Notes under the pieces: generated by a model
Databases searched by the model: none
The model's input: only the letters and a program-made list of their open reading frames with translations
Told to the model about the DNA's origin: nothing
In this document: positions 22,195 to 32,600 of the stretch, one piece after another
Numbering within the stretch: position 1 is the first letter of the stretch
Layout: every line of letters starts with the position of its first letter
DNA from: Cliona cf. orientalis
Lineage: Eukaryota > Porifera > Demospongiae > Clionaida > Clionaidae
Length of the DNA stretch: 64,000 nt
NCBI GenBank assembly: GCA_963930775.1
Contig: OZ005691.1
Location: 868,001 to 932,000 of the forward strand
Direction: 5' to 3'
Made by a program: the position numbers and the translations under genes

Positions 22195-23262
22195 TCACTC
22201 ATTATGTTTAAGAGCATTTCCACTCTCTTCTAGCCACTTGACAATTTCTGTATATTTATCGTTCGCTTCACTTCTTAAGTTAAGAATAAAATTTTCCCAT
22301 GTCACAGAGACACTAATGAGGGTAAGCGAGGATAAGTTCTTACATTGCGGAGATGAAAGTGATATCTCCTGATCTCTTGTTATGCATGCAATATACTTTT
22401 TGTAAGCCTTCCTTTGCCCAGGAAACGGCGTCACCGGAAATGGAGTCCCATCTCGTAATAGTGAATAGCACCATAGAAGGCGGGAGATGCGCCCATTGCC
22501 ATCCTCAAATGGGTGAATCGTCAATACTTCATGGAGCAACCAGGCAGCCAAAGCAAAAGGATCGTGGTCCGGAATACTGCTTCGCTTCTCATACTCCCCC
22601 ACTATTCTTGTCACTGTACTCGGAACACTTCTATAATCAGGGTACGTATGCATTCCTCCATCCCCAACTACACATCGCCTATACTCACCGGCATTTATCT
22701 TCAATGGCACCTTATCATCCGTGTACAGTTCGTTCATCAGAATCCGATGAGCATGCTTTATGAGCTCTTCAGACAATGGCTTTTTGGCCTCCACAGCATT
22801 GAAGATGTACAATAAAGCTCTGAGATGTTGCTGTAGCTGCTGCTCGCTTCCTCGTCCACTTTCAGCATTCAAAGCATCACCTGGAACACTCGGGTATGGG
22901 GGTGGCTGGCTAGGTTGATGTTCCTGACTTCCTTGGCAACTTTCAGTATTTGAATCGGCACCTTTAACAGCCAAGGGTGAATCAAAGCTGTCGTAGGTAT
23001 CGGATAACAGGCGATACGTCCTGAGATCGCTAACTTTATCAGAATCAATATCCTTTCCAAACTTATCCGATGCCCACACTAGATGTAGTGCTCGAGTCTT
23101 CTTAAACTCTTTCATTCGCTCAGAAAGTACAGGATCACGAGAGTATTTCTTATCCCATTGCTTTTGCATACCTTGACTAAATTTTATTGCATCTTTTGGC
23201 TCCGATCTAAGAACGTCTCTGAACAAATAATTATGTTTTTCTAAATACTGATTTGAAGCCAT
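22195..23262 (-). CDS. Fic-domain protein (putative AMP/NMP transferase), copy 1
   Basis: Fic proteins transfer AMP or another nucleotide moiety to a hydroxyl side chain of a target protein. This intronless 355-residue protein carries a complete Fic motif, HPFEDGNGRISR, near residue 260, with the preceding INAGEYRR block and a following LLWCYSLLRDG helix. The in-frame frame extends upstream only through a GTG, so I take the ATG at 23262 (MASNQYLEKHN). There is no signal peptide, membrane segment or TPR, so it is not the ER-resident FICD type. A canonical inhibitory helix motif ([S/T]xxxE[G/N]) is not evident. A Ser/Gln/Pro-rich linker (about residues 115-155) separates an N-terminal helical region from the Fic domain. 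It pairs head-to-head with a second Fic gene. Confidence 0.88.
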   Translation of the reverse strand: MASNQYLEKHNYLFRDVLRSEPKDAIKFSQGMQKQWDKKYSRDPVLSERMKEFKKTRALHLVWASDKFGKDIDSDKVSDLRTYRLLSDTYDSFDSPLAVKGADSNTESCQGSQEHQPSQPPPYPSVPGDALNAESGRGSEQQLQQHLRALLYIFNAVEAKKPLSEELIKHAHRILMNELYTDDKVPLKINAGEYRRCVVGDGGMHTYPDYRSVPSTVTRIVGEYEKRSSIPDHDPFALAAWLLHEVLTIHPFEDGNGRISRLLWCYSLLRDGTPFPVTPFPGQRKAYKKYIACITRDQEISLSSPQCKNLSSLTLISVSVTWENFILNLRSEANDKYTEIVKWLEESGNALKHNE

Positions 23263-23446
23263 TTTAGCCACAGAAATGCTGATAACGCACACCCGTGATC
23301 AGCCTGTGCGCGCATGCGCATTCGATCTTACGCCAAAAATAGATGTGAACTATGTCATCATTGTCTTTACGCGCAATATCGCTAGCTATATATAGATCGT
23401 GCGAGAAAGAACGCCCTCCCAACAATTTGAAGCGCAAGGCGAGATT
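23263..23446. promoter_or_regulatory. Shared divergent promoter of the two Fic genes
   Basis: 184 bp separate the two start codons. The segment contains a TGCGCGCATGCGCA-like palindrome near 23310, with a similar block in other spacers of this window. Confidence 0.5.
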
Positions 23447-24322
23447 ATGGAGCTATCCGGGCCGTCGCTGGCAAAACTTTGCTTCTTGCCCAATGTCAAG
23501 GAGCCTGAAGAAGTATGGCAGAAATGCGTCAAAGCTCAAGAAGACTGGGAGAAACAGCTGTCTCTAACGACGAGTAAAGCCGAACGGATGAACGAGTACA
23601 AAAAGAAGATGACGGTCGAACTTGTCTGGTTGAGTAACACACTTGAAGATACGCTACCAAAGGGATTGAATAAAAAGAAAGCCGACGAAATTTTGACCCA
23701 AGCTTATGATATGGTTGACGATTTGCCGCTCGTTAGTACGGTTACGGAGCCGGGTGTATCTCAACTGTTACAGCATTTGAAGGCGTTCAAATATCTCTGC
23801 CGAAAACCGCAGTGTTCCGAGTCACTTCCTGATCTCACAGAGGATATGATAAAGCAGACACACGAAATTATGATGCGAGGACTGAAAAACGAGCAAGGAT
23901 TGGATGTCGGTCCCGGAGCCTATCGAAATGGTCCCGTTTGTGCTGGTGGTTACGTTTTCCCTTCTCACACCTGCATTCCTGATGCTATGGCTCGAATCGT
24001 GAAAGAATACAACAAAAAATTCTCCCAACCGCACGATCGATATCAGCTAGCCAGCTGGCTTCACTTGAACGTCGTGACATTACACCCTTTTCTAGATGGG
24101 AATGGCCGAATCAGTCGACTTTTGTGGTGCTATTCGCTGATGCGGGATGGGCAACCATTTCCTACGGTCTTGACATCAGGCCACAAAAAGTCTCAAAACC
24201 ACCTGGTGCTATGCCTAAAGCGAGATCGCGACTTTTTCCACTCAAATAACCCTCATCTAACAACTCTTACAGTAGTTAGTGTCAACCAAGCGTGGGAAGA
24301 CTATTTCAAAACTCTAGTATAA
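23447..24322 (+). CDS. Fic-domain protein (putative AMP/NMP transferase), copy 2
   Basis: 291 residues from ATG 23447 (MELSGPSLAKLCFLPNVK); the longer frame opens with GTG and is unlikely to be the start. The Fic motif HPFLDGNGRISR is complete near residue 216, with the upstream PGAYRN block and the downstream LLWCYSLMRDGQPFP segment. The last 180 residues align along their whole length with copy 1 on the opposite strand, so the two are paralogues arranged divergently. STVTEPG before the domain has the position of an inhibitory helix motif but ends in Pro rather than Gly or Asn, so autoinhibition is uncertain. No targeting signal is seen; a cytosolic or nuclear place is inferred. The gene lacks introns, unlike the conserved neighbours. 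Confidence 0.88.
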   Translation: MELSGPSLAKLCFLPNVKEPEEVWQKCVKAQEDWEKQLSLTTSKAERMNEYKKKMTVELVWLSNTLEDTLPKGLNKKKADEILTQAYDMVDDLPLVSTVTEPGVSQLLQHLKAFKYLCRKPQCSESLPDLTEDMIKQTHEIMMRGLKNEQGLDVGPGAYRNGPVCAGGYVFPSHTCIPDAMARIVKEYNKKFSQPHDRYQLASWLHLNVVTLHPFLDGNGRISRLLWCYSLMRDGQPFPTVLTSGHKKSQNHLVLCLKRDRDFFHSNNPHLTTLTVVSVNQAWEDYFKTLV

Positions 24323-24477
24323 CAAAGCTGTGCTGCTTTCAGCCCATAGTGCACGCATCTTCACACACGTTAATCTGTGATTCCTGTGTATCTTTCTTTT
24401 TCTGTAGCTTCAAATTTAGTCTATCGAACACATGAACAAAAATATATATCATCAGACATCATTGTGCTGAAATGGAG

Positions 24478-26477
24478 TTATTGTATCATATCATGCGCTG
24501 CCAGTGTTTGTATACTCCAAAACTGGTAGTTATTGAATAAGAGAAGAATGTAGTGGTTGTCTCCTGACAAAAACCATCCATGCTCATTAGTTCTCCATGA
24601 GATTGGTGAGTCTTCAAATCCCCAAACAGTCACAGCTATCCAAGGAAGCCCTTGCTTGTGTGTTGAGGAAGTTATGTAGTTCCTAATGAATATCGAATAC
24701 ACAGCATAAAGTACAAATTAAGTGGGGTATACATGTCAACATGATGTCATAATGATCATGAATTGCATTTTTGCTTGTTGCACAACTTACTTGAAGATTT
24801 CAAGCAAGGTGCAAATATGCTTTGATGATACCATTCCAGTCCACCTGGTCCTGATTCCATTCTGGCACAAGGTATGAGGTTCAGGTGGTACTAGTGTTGA
24901 CACATAATCACCAGGAGCTCCCCCTTCGTAAACGTCCAATCCGCAGGCCACAGCTCCTATCCAGGTATGCAGTTCAGCAGCAGAACAGCTTATGGTATCT
25001 CCCTCTTTAGTTAGTCCATGAGGGTGCTCAGATTGCAAAACAGGGAGGGGGAAATCTTTCAGGATTTCAGTTTTGCTCTCACAGTTAATCTTGGTGGCTT
25101 TGAAATCTTCCAGGAACTGTGACTCAGCAGTGGGGATGGCCCCTGCAATAAAGTGAGGTAATACTCATTTTGTCAACATGGACATAATTTTTTTTTTAAT
25201 CAACCTTGGTTGGTCCAGCTCAAAATGAAATCCACTTTTTGGTTGAGTCTTTCATTCAGACACTGCTTCACCCTCTCATAGTTGGCCTTGCCTGGTTTAA
25301 AGTGAGCTGCCTTCAAATCGATTTCAACAACTGAGCAAAAAAAAAAGAGCAATAATTATTATAGTGCTATTATGGTAATGCTTCGAAGTTTTAATGTTAC
25401 CGTAGCGATATTTTTTCTGATAACAAGAGGGGCTTCCCTGCAGTCCCAGCTGCTCATAGGTGTCCTTGATCAGTGAGAGCAACAATTTCCCTACAACCAT
25501 GACATTGCAGATTATTCACTCTTACAAGAAATTCAATTAATCATAGCATGGTACAGTTAATGTCTTATATTCTGTAGTACTGGAGGGATATACAAATTGC
25601 ATCAATAATTATTTTGTTTGCATAATATTATACTTAGTAGGCTGGGCCAAAATAATTTAATACCGTATAGCCGGAAAATTTGGCAGGGAATTAAATTTGG
25701 CGGTTTGGTGGTCTATAATATTATTACAACCGCCAAATTAAAATCTGCCAAAATTTCCAACTCGCATATATACGTATGGCAATCCCGTACCGAACCGCCA
25801 AATTTAAATCCGCCAATATTCTTGTAATAGCGATTTGGGGCTCAACCAACCGCCAAATTTAATTCCCACCAATATTTCCAGCTATACGGTAGGAGAAATT
25901 GAATGTGTGTGGCTGGCTGTTTGCAAGAAATATTCATAATGTTAAATTTTATCAGCCAATCAATCTCCTAACCTGACGGTAATAGTGCATACACATCATC
26001 AACATCAATTCTATTTCCGACAGAGAGAGCAGTTAGTGAACCTTCGTTGAGGAGAAGGTAGCGATTGATGATGTCCGGCTGAATGAAGTGGCCCACCGGG
26101 AGACTGGCTGTGAAGAACGAGGGGGGAGGGAGAGAGGAGGAGACGGCGGGGGGAAGACACTCGACCCCTGGAATTATTAACTCGACCTGCAGCGGATAAA
26201 AAATGCAATGCATACTAGGATATCTGCTTAATAATTGTGGATACATTCAATTACTGCACTATCGTAATAAAATTATGCTCCGTATGTGTACGTGAACAAT
26301 TTTATACAGTCTCATAAGCCACACCCCCAATCCCTTTGAGATATGAAGCCAGCTTACTGCATGGTTGAAAGGGTGCTCAATGATTTTTCTCTCCAGCCTA
26401 GGCCACTGCTCCCTCCAGTTGCCAGTCTGCAGCCACAGTTGGCTCTTGGGACTGCTACAGGGTACCTTGATGGCCAT
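24478..26477 (-). CDS. RPP40: Ribonuclease P/MRP protein subunit p40
   Basis: A protein subunit of nuclear RNase P and RNase MRP, which process the 5' end of pre-tRNA and pre-rRNA. Six exons from the 5' end: 26358-26477, 25973-26186, 25401-25490, 25205-25330, 24791-25142, 24478-24682. Phases close and give about 368 residues, near the human 363. Family blocks: FIQPDIINRYLLLNEGSLTA, VDDVYALLPSGKLLLSL, DTYEQLGLQG, VVEIDLKAAHFKPGK, LNQKVDFILSW, LHTWIGAVACGLDV, STLVPPEPHT, and near the end VTVWGFEDSPISWRTNEHGW with a NNYQFW tail. There are no membrane or zinc features. The start is the ATG of MAIKVPCSSPKSQ; the only upstream extension is a GTG. A family 1 MITE lies in intron 2. The gene is head-to-head with TOPBP1. 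Confidence 0.93.
25661..25891. mobile_element. MITE, family 1, copy 2 (intact ends)
   Basis: TACCGTATAGCCGGAAAATT at the left is inverted at the right as AATATTTCCAGCTATACGGT plus A. It is about 231 bp with internal inverted AATTTGGCGG/CCGCCAAATT blocks. It is in an RPP40 intron and is the best-preserved member of the family. Confidence 0.9.
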
Positions 26478-26640
26478 GTGTGGAGTGGTAGGGGTCGTCA
26501 CGTATAAAAATAGCGGAGCGGCGCGCGCATATTTTTAGTGTGCGCTATTTGGAATTTTTTCAAAACCTGTGCGTTTCCACATGTACATGTCCGAACTTGT
26601 AGCACAGCTTTACTGCAGATTCTTCAGCCTCGTTTGAACT
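26478..26640. promoter_or_regulatory. Shared divergent promoter, RPP40 and TOPBP1
   Basis: 163 bp between two divergent start codons. It contains GCGGAGCGGCGCGCGCAT, the most CpG-rich stretch nearby, flanked by two ATAGCG/CGCTAT half-sites. Confidence 0.5.
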
Positions 26641-29600
26641 ATGCTGCGTAAGTTTCATGAGCAAACTATATAAAAAAAGTCTTTTCTATGGTACATGTTT
26701 TCTTTCTATAGGCCATCTGAGGTTTTGTCGATCTACCTCGGGCAGTGGAGATGCTCTTCTTCAAGAAGCTGCCAAGGTGAGATCACATCTAGATATTCCG
26801 AAGCAAAATTTGCATAAACTTCAGATTCTGGGAGGGGAGTATAAAATCCTGAATTTTTGTATCATCAGAACTCATCACTGTGTAATGCAGTGTTCTCCCC
26901 AGGCCCTTTCAGCATACCGCCCCCACCCCCCCCCCCCCCCCATGCCTTCCATAGCCCTATTTCTTTGACGCCCACCCGCTAGGCCTTCAGTTTATCCTGG
27001 GGAGAACCCTGTAATGTATAATATGTATTCACAATCTGCAGGCAGTGGAGGAGCACTATCATGGAGGGAGTGGGTGTGAGGGTGGTGAGGCTGTGTGGCT
27101 GGTGGAGGGGGAGGAGGAGGAGGGGTGTGAGGGAGAGAAGGGATGCATCTACGTCATGGGAACCTTCGATAATTCAATCTATAAGACCCTCCAGGGAAAC
27201 TACAGGTATAAGAGCGAGATTTTCTTAGTACGTACACATTTTCAGTGTCTAAATTAGAAGAGGTATCTTCTGCTGAGGATTATAATTCTTAAATTTGGCT
27301 CTGCTATTATTCTTCCACACACACGCACACAGGATTGTTGGCCCCTCAGTGGTTCTGGCGCACATACAGCATGGATGGGTAAGCATGAACAGTATCCTGT
27401 CATTTTGACGTTAATTAAAACTTTATATCCTCTCCTTTCTATTATAGCCTCTACCGGCTAGCACCCAGCCAGTGTTCTCCATGGCGATGCACGGTGTGGT
27501 GGCCTGCTTCACTCAGGTTGGCAGCAAGGACACCAGGGTGAGAGTTACACCAGCCAGCTAGGCTATTATATCAGTGCAGTGTGTGTACGTGTCGATAGTT
27601 ATCATACATGTACAATGTAGTACAGTTGTTACTGTTTAGCCGGAAAATTTGGCAGTTTGGCGGTCTTTATTACAACCGCCAAATTAAAATCCGCCAAAGT
27701 TTCCTACTCGCATATAATATTATACGTATGGCAATCCCGTACTGAACCACCAAATTTAAATCTGCCAATATTCTTATAATAGTGATTTTCGGCTCAACCG
27801 CCATATTTAATATCCTCTAATATTTCCGGCTGTACGGTATATCAGTAAGGGGATATCCCTGGCTTGATTACACATCATCTATCACTGCAGGAGCGGTTGA
27901 CTCAGCTGATCAAACTGATGGGAGGAAAAGTGGAGGGAGACTTCACCAAAAGGGTAACCTAGTGATGTAATCATAATTGATAGGCATGACAACGAAGAGC
28001 CAGCATACCATTGGCTGTATATGTACATGACATCCCTAGTATAACAATTTACTTTTCTGAAACAGTAAAGGTATTGAATCGTAAGGGTATCGAATTGTGA
28101 AATTTGGTACAGATACAGGTGAATATGAAAAATGATTATTATTTTAAAATTTGTCATCTGTTTTCGTTATGAGCGTTTGACGATTACGTAACATTGCATA
28201 ACTTAAGGATGCTACTTACATACATAGTGACCCTTTATCATATACAATGATGCTACTAGCTCGTTTCATAAGCTAAGACCACTTGTGAATTATGAAAGTC
28301 TTCATGAAAAATTTCAATCTTTCTACAATTTCTTATAATATTATATGCAGGTAACTCATCTCATTGTTGGTCAAGTTGGGAGTACAAAGTACAACGTGGC
28401 TCGTCAGCTAAAACTCCCCGTTATGCTACCCTCGTGGGTGGAGTCGACCTGGGAGGCGGGGCTAGACGGTCACGTGACCTCTGCCACCGGTGACGACATC
28501 ATCGCGACTCATCGCTGTCCCCCTCTCAGGGGTCACACGATCACAGTGACGGGGCTGGACGAGAGAGCGAGACAGAGAGTGAAGGAGCTGTGCTCCGAGA
28601 ACGGCGGTACTTACTCGGGAGAGCTCACCAAGGACATCTGCACTCACCTCCTAGTCGGGAATAAACAGAGTGAGCTCATATTATATGCACATGTGTACAA
28701 TTACCATAGATTGGGATAATTTCGCTGGCAAAATGTTTCTCTTGTTAAATTTTCGTGTAGTCTAATTTTTGTTGCTTACACGAACGTATGTGATACATCA
28801 ATGTATTAACTAAAAATTAATATTTAATTTTTGTCGTTGGGAAAGATTGTCGACGAAAAATTTTTAACGACAAAAATTTCCCGATCTACGGTAATTGTGG
28901 AGTGGAGGCTTTCCTGGATGCAAGAATCAAGCCTCACAGTTTGTGTATCCAAGCACTTCTCATACTCTTTGTGCATGTGTGTGCATGTGAAAACATGACA
29001 AGGAGATTTGAGCAGTTACACCAAGCAATAAGACATTCGTCGCCATAGCAATATCATTTACATACGCATAATATTATATATATCTCTCATTACCTTTAGT
29101 CTAGTTATGGGATATGTTAGCTCTTGAATACACTAGCCAAATTAGCTATTTGCTGCTTGTATCCTTCACGTTGGCTAATACCATATTTAATCACGAATAT
29201 TTCATATCTAAAATATTTCATGCGATAATTTTTCGTGTTAAATAATTTTTGGACAAACGACTCTATACCACATTATTGTTAATATTGCGCATGTATTTTC
29301 ATGCGTTTAATTTTTGCACAAGCCAGGCTGTCCGAAAATATTTTAACAACGAAATATTCGCGATTTACGGTAGTCACATTACCCTATTATACATGTATAC
29401 ATGACATTGTCACATCACCTTTATACTTGTACATGTAACCTATGTGTATGTATAGGTATGAAGTACCGGTATGCTAAGCAGTGGGGCATCCACTGTGTGT
29501 CAGCACAGTGGTTCCATGACAGCGTGGAGACTGGCTACTCAATGCCAGAGGCTGACTACGATGTGGACAAGGAGGGGCAGGGTGGAGATGGGAGGGAGGA

Positions 29601-32600
29601 AGGAGAGGGTGCCAGTGGAGCAAGCAGGAAGAGGTATGGTAGTAATGATGTTTGATAGGTATATACGTAGTTTGGATCGAATTCTGCTACCACTAAAATA
29701 TAACTTCACTGTGGGCTCTCCCTCTACTATCTTTGCTGTGAGTGCATGAAGGCTTGCCCCCTGAATGAGTTACATCATTTTGGTAATTATAATACATGTA
29801 CTATACCCCTCTTTCTCTATTTATATGTATGTGGTAACACCTTGGTACATTACTAAATTCCTGCAACCATGACTAGATAAATATTTATTACCAAGTGCCT
29901 TTGCGCAAGGTGTCTGATTCTGTTGTGTTTATTTATTTGTATGTATGTTTGTCACACGTTAATTGTTGCGTGGGCGATGTGGGTTTTAGGGGTTCGGGCT
30001 CAGGGGCTTGGTCTACATAGCTTCATGTCTGGGCTCTCAAAAGAAAACGACTGATCCACAGATTCTCTCTCCCCATCTATGCTGTCAGCATTACCATACA
30101 CTTCTTTTAAAATGAAAAACTTGACCACATCCCCAGTAGCTACATACCGTACTCGCTCTAATTATTCGAACATTCTAATAGCCCGAACGGTAAGTTTAAG
30201 TAATTTATTTCCTTCCTAATTCGTCGAACATCTTGAATTTCAAGTTTTCTCATCCGCTCTAAATCAACCGAACGGCCACGCAGTACGGCATGGAAGGAGC
30301 TCAAGACAGCTCTTCCACGTTCATCGAAGAGTGTGGCTACCACATCTCGGACAGCATATAAGAGCGGAAAGGTAACACGGACACAGACGACGATCATTTT
30401 GCGATCGCTCCTGAGAGCACAGCGATACTGAGAACTCTAAAGCTGACAACAATAAACCTATAGTTGGACATCGACTGCTGTTTCTTCGTCGCTATAATAG
30501 TGCTTTCTCCATTTGCACCGGATCCGTTCTATTTACACTCGAACAAGCTATTGCCCGAATTTATTTACTTTCTATTTACCACCGAACGGCGATATTAATT
30601 ATTTTTGGCCGTTCGGATAATTAGAGCGAGTACGGTAGTTCTAATGGTGCATGTGGTAAAAGGTCATCAATATACACATCGATGATGGGCCCTCAATCGC
30701 AGAGATGGAGTCTAAGACCGACTCTCGACTTCGAGTTTCGATGCTTCAATCAAAGGAGATGAACTCGACAGCACAGTACAGCTTCCGAACTTCAGATCGG
30801 TCATGGCATGACGCGTGCTATAAATAGCGCAAGGCTAGCTTTATTTATCCACAGGATTACGTCAGCCAAGAGAACGCGTGAAGTTTGGCCAGCATTACTT
30901 GTTGGAGAAAGTAGCACTCATCTTTTAATGTATTCGCTGGATATGTATGTAAGTTAATATATGATTCTGTGGATTTTCAGGTCTCAGAAGTGTTCTGTAA
31001 AGGGTCTGAATTTTAGCGCTATGACGACATAGGTTACATCATAATTACCTAATAACCGCAAAAAAGTAAATTTATACTGGGGCTGTAATTTCATCAAATT
31101 CACTTGTGAATTCACCTTGCATGTTTATATTAACGCTTGGGTGGCTACTCAATGACCAAAAATCTCAATTATGTGTATCCTCTATACACTTTAGTATAAT
31201 GAATGCATTCTTCATATAACTATATAGCTGACTGTCTTATGGCATGAAGCTCTATTTTAACCAGTAGATACCACCTTCCTAGTATTTAGGCAGCTGAAAT
31301 TCCAATGGTTATCATGGCGGTGAAGGCCTTAAAAAGGCTTTGCTACTGTTGCTGTTGTTGTGAGCAGACTGTTTCTCTTGGAGAACCATCGTACTCATTT
31401 ATTAATCGTTCTGAAATACTTCTGGCCTGCTCTTCACAATCTTTGACTGACAGTGAACCCAGTCGTAGTCACAGCATGACTTCATATGATCATAGTCAAC
31501 GTGAGCGCAGTCGCACCGGTAGTTTTCGAGAAGTTGATAGAGCTCGAGATATTAAACCGAGCCCACCGCTGGAGTGTTTTATCATTCCGTCCTTTGGTGA
31601 AGATCCACCTGATAATGTAGCTGTAAAGCTGAAAATTACAGATAAAATGGCAAGTGATTTTTTAGAAGGAGTTGGAGAAGACTTCGATATCATACAAAAA
31701 CTGATTATGGAAGATGATAATAAACAACTGCGTGAAGTTAGACTAATGTGTCATTTTGCCCAGAAGACAGTAAAAGAATTTAAAAAAGCGATTGAAGATG
31801 CGATGAAGAATTTAAAATTGAAGCATACTCAGAAAGGATGTAAGTACAATCATAGATTTATAGACTACGTAACCAGGATTGGAAACCATTCATGCTAGCA
31901 ATAGAATGTGTACGTGCAAACATGGCTGATTTTTGGCACTTTTCACAGCCTGCTCACTCACAGAAGACAGTCAAAACTGTGACAAATAAGACAGTGCATC
32001 CCAACATGGTGGCTAGGTCAAAGCCACTGCACCGGTACACTGAAATAAACAGTTTTTGATGGAATGAAAGCAAGATAAAGCAATCAGCCATTGTGCTTCT
32101 TGACTTTGTGGGACTGTAGCGTAGAGCAGAGAGACTTTGGACATTCAACTTTGCTGGCCACATTTGGAGTAGGGACTCCTTCACTGGAATAAGCCTTCTT
32201 CAAGTTTGAAACTATGTACTTTTATTTTGCTGCTATTAGTCGATAAGTGCACTGTGGTCGCTATTTTTAGCCATTTTTTACTCGAATTGTCATAGCAATG
32301 GGTCTATCCAAGAATGCAAACCATAATACGGGATGTGCGTACACGTACACGTTTTATTGCTCACGTGAGCGGTTTCCAATCCTGTTTACGTAGTCTATAA
32401 TACCGGTATAATCTATGGTACAATAAATAATAATATTATACATGTACATAATAATTTCATGCATGCACCCAGATGTTGATAATATAAATATTATGGCAAT
32501 ATTGCTCACTAAATTTTTTGTAGTACTTATCTGGTACACTGGACATGGAGAGAAAGGTACTGGTAACTGGATTTTTAAGGATGGGAGCGTGAAGTTTGAG

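Noticed and set aside
30158..30397. 79-codon minus-strand frame inside the family 5 MITE
   Set aside because: No transposase motif; the frame overlaps the left inverted repeat and looks incidental.
30815..30835. CTATAAATAG as a TATA box for caspase-like gene 1
   Set aside because: About 480 bp before the start codon with no supporting initiator; common by chance in AT-rich DNA.
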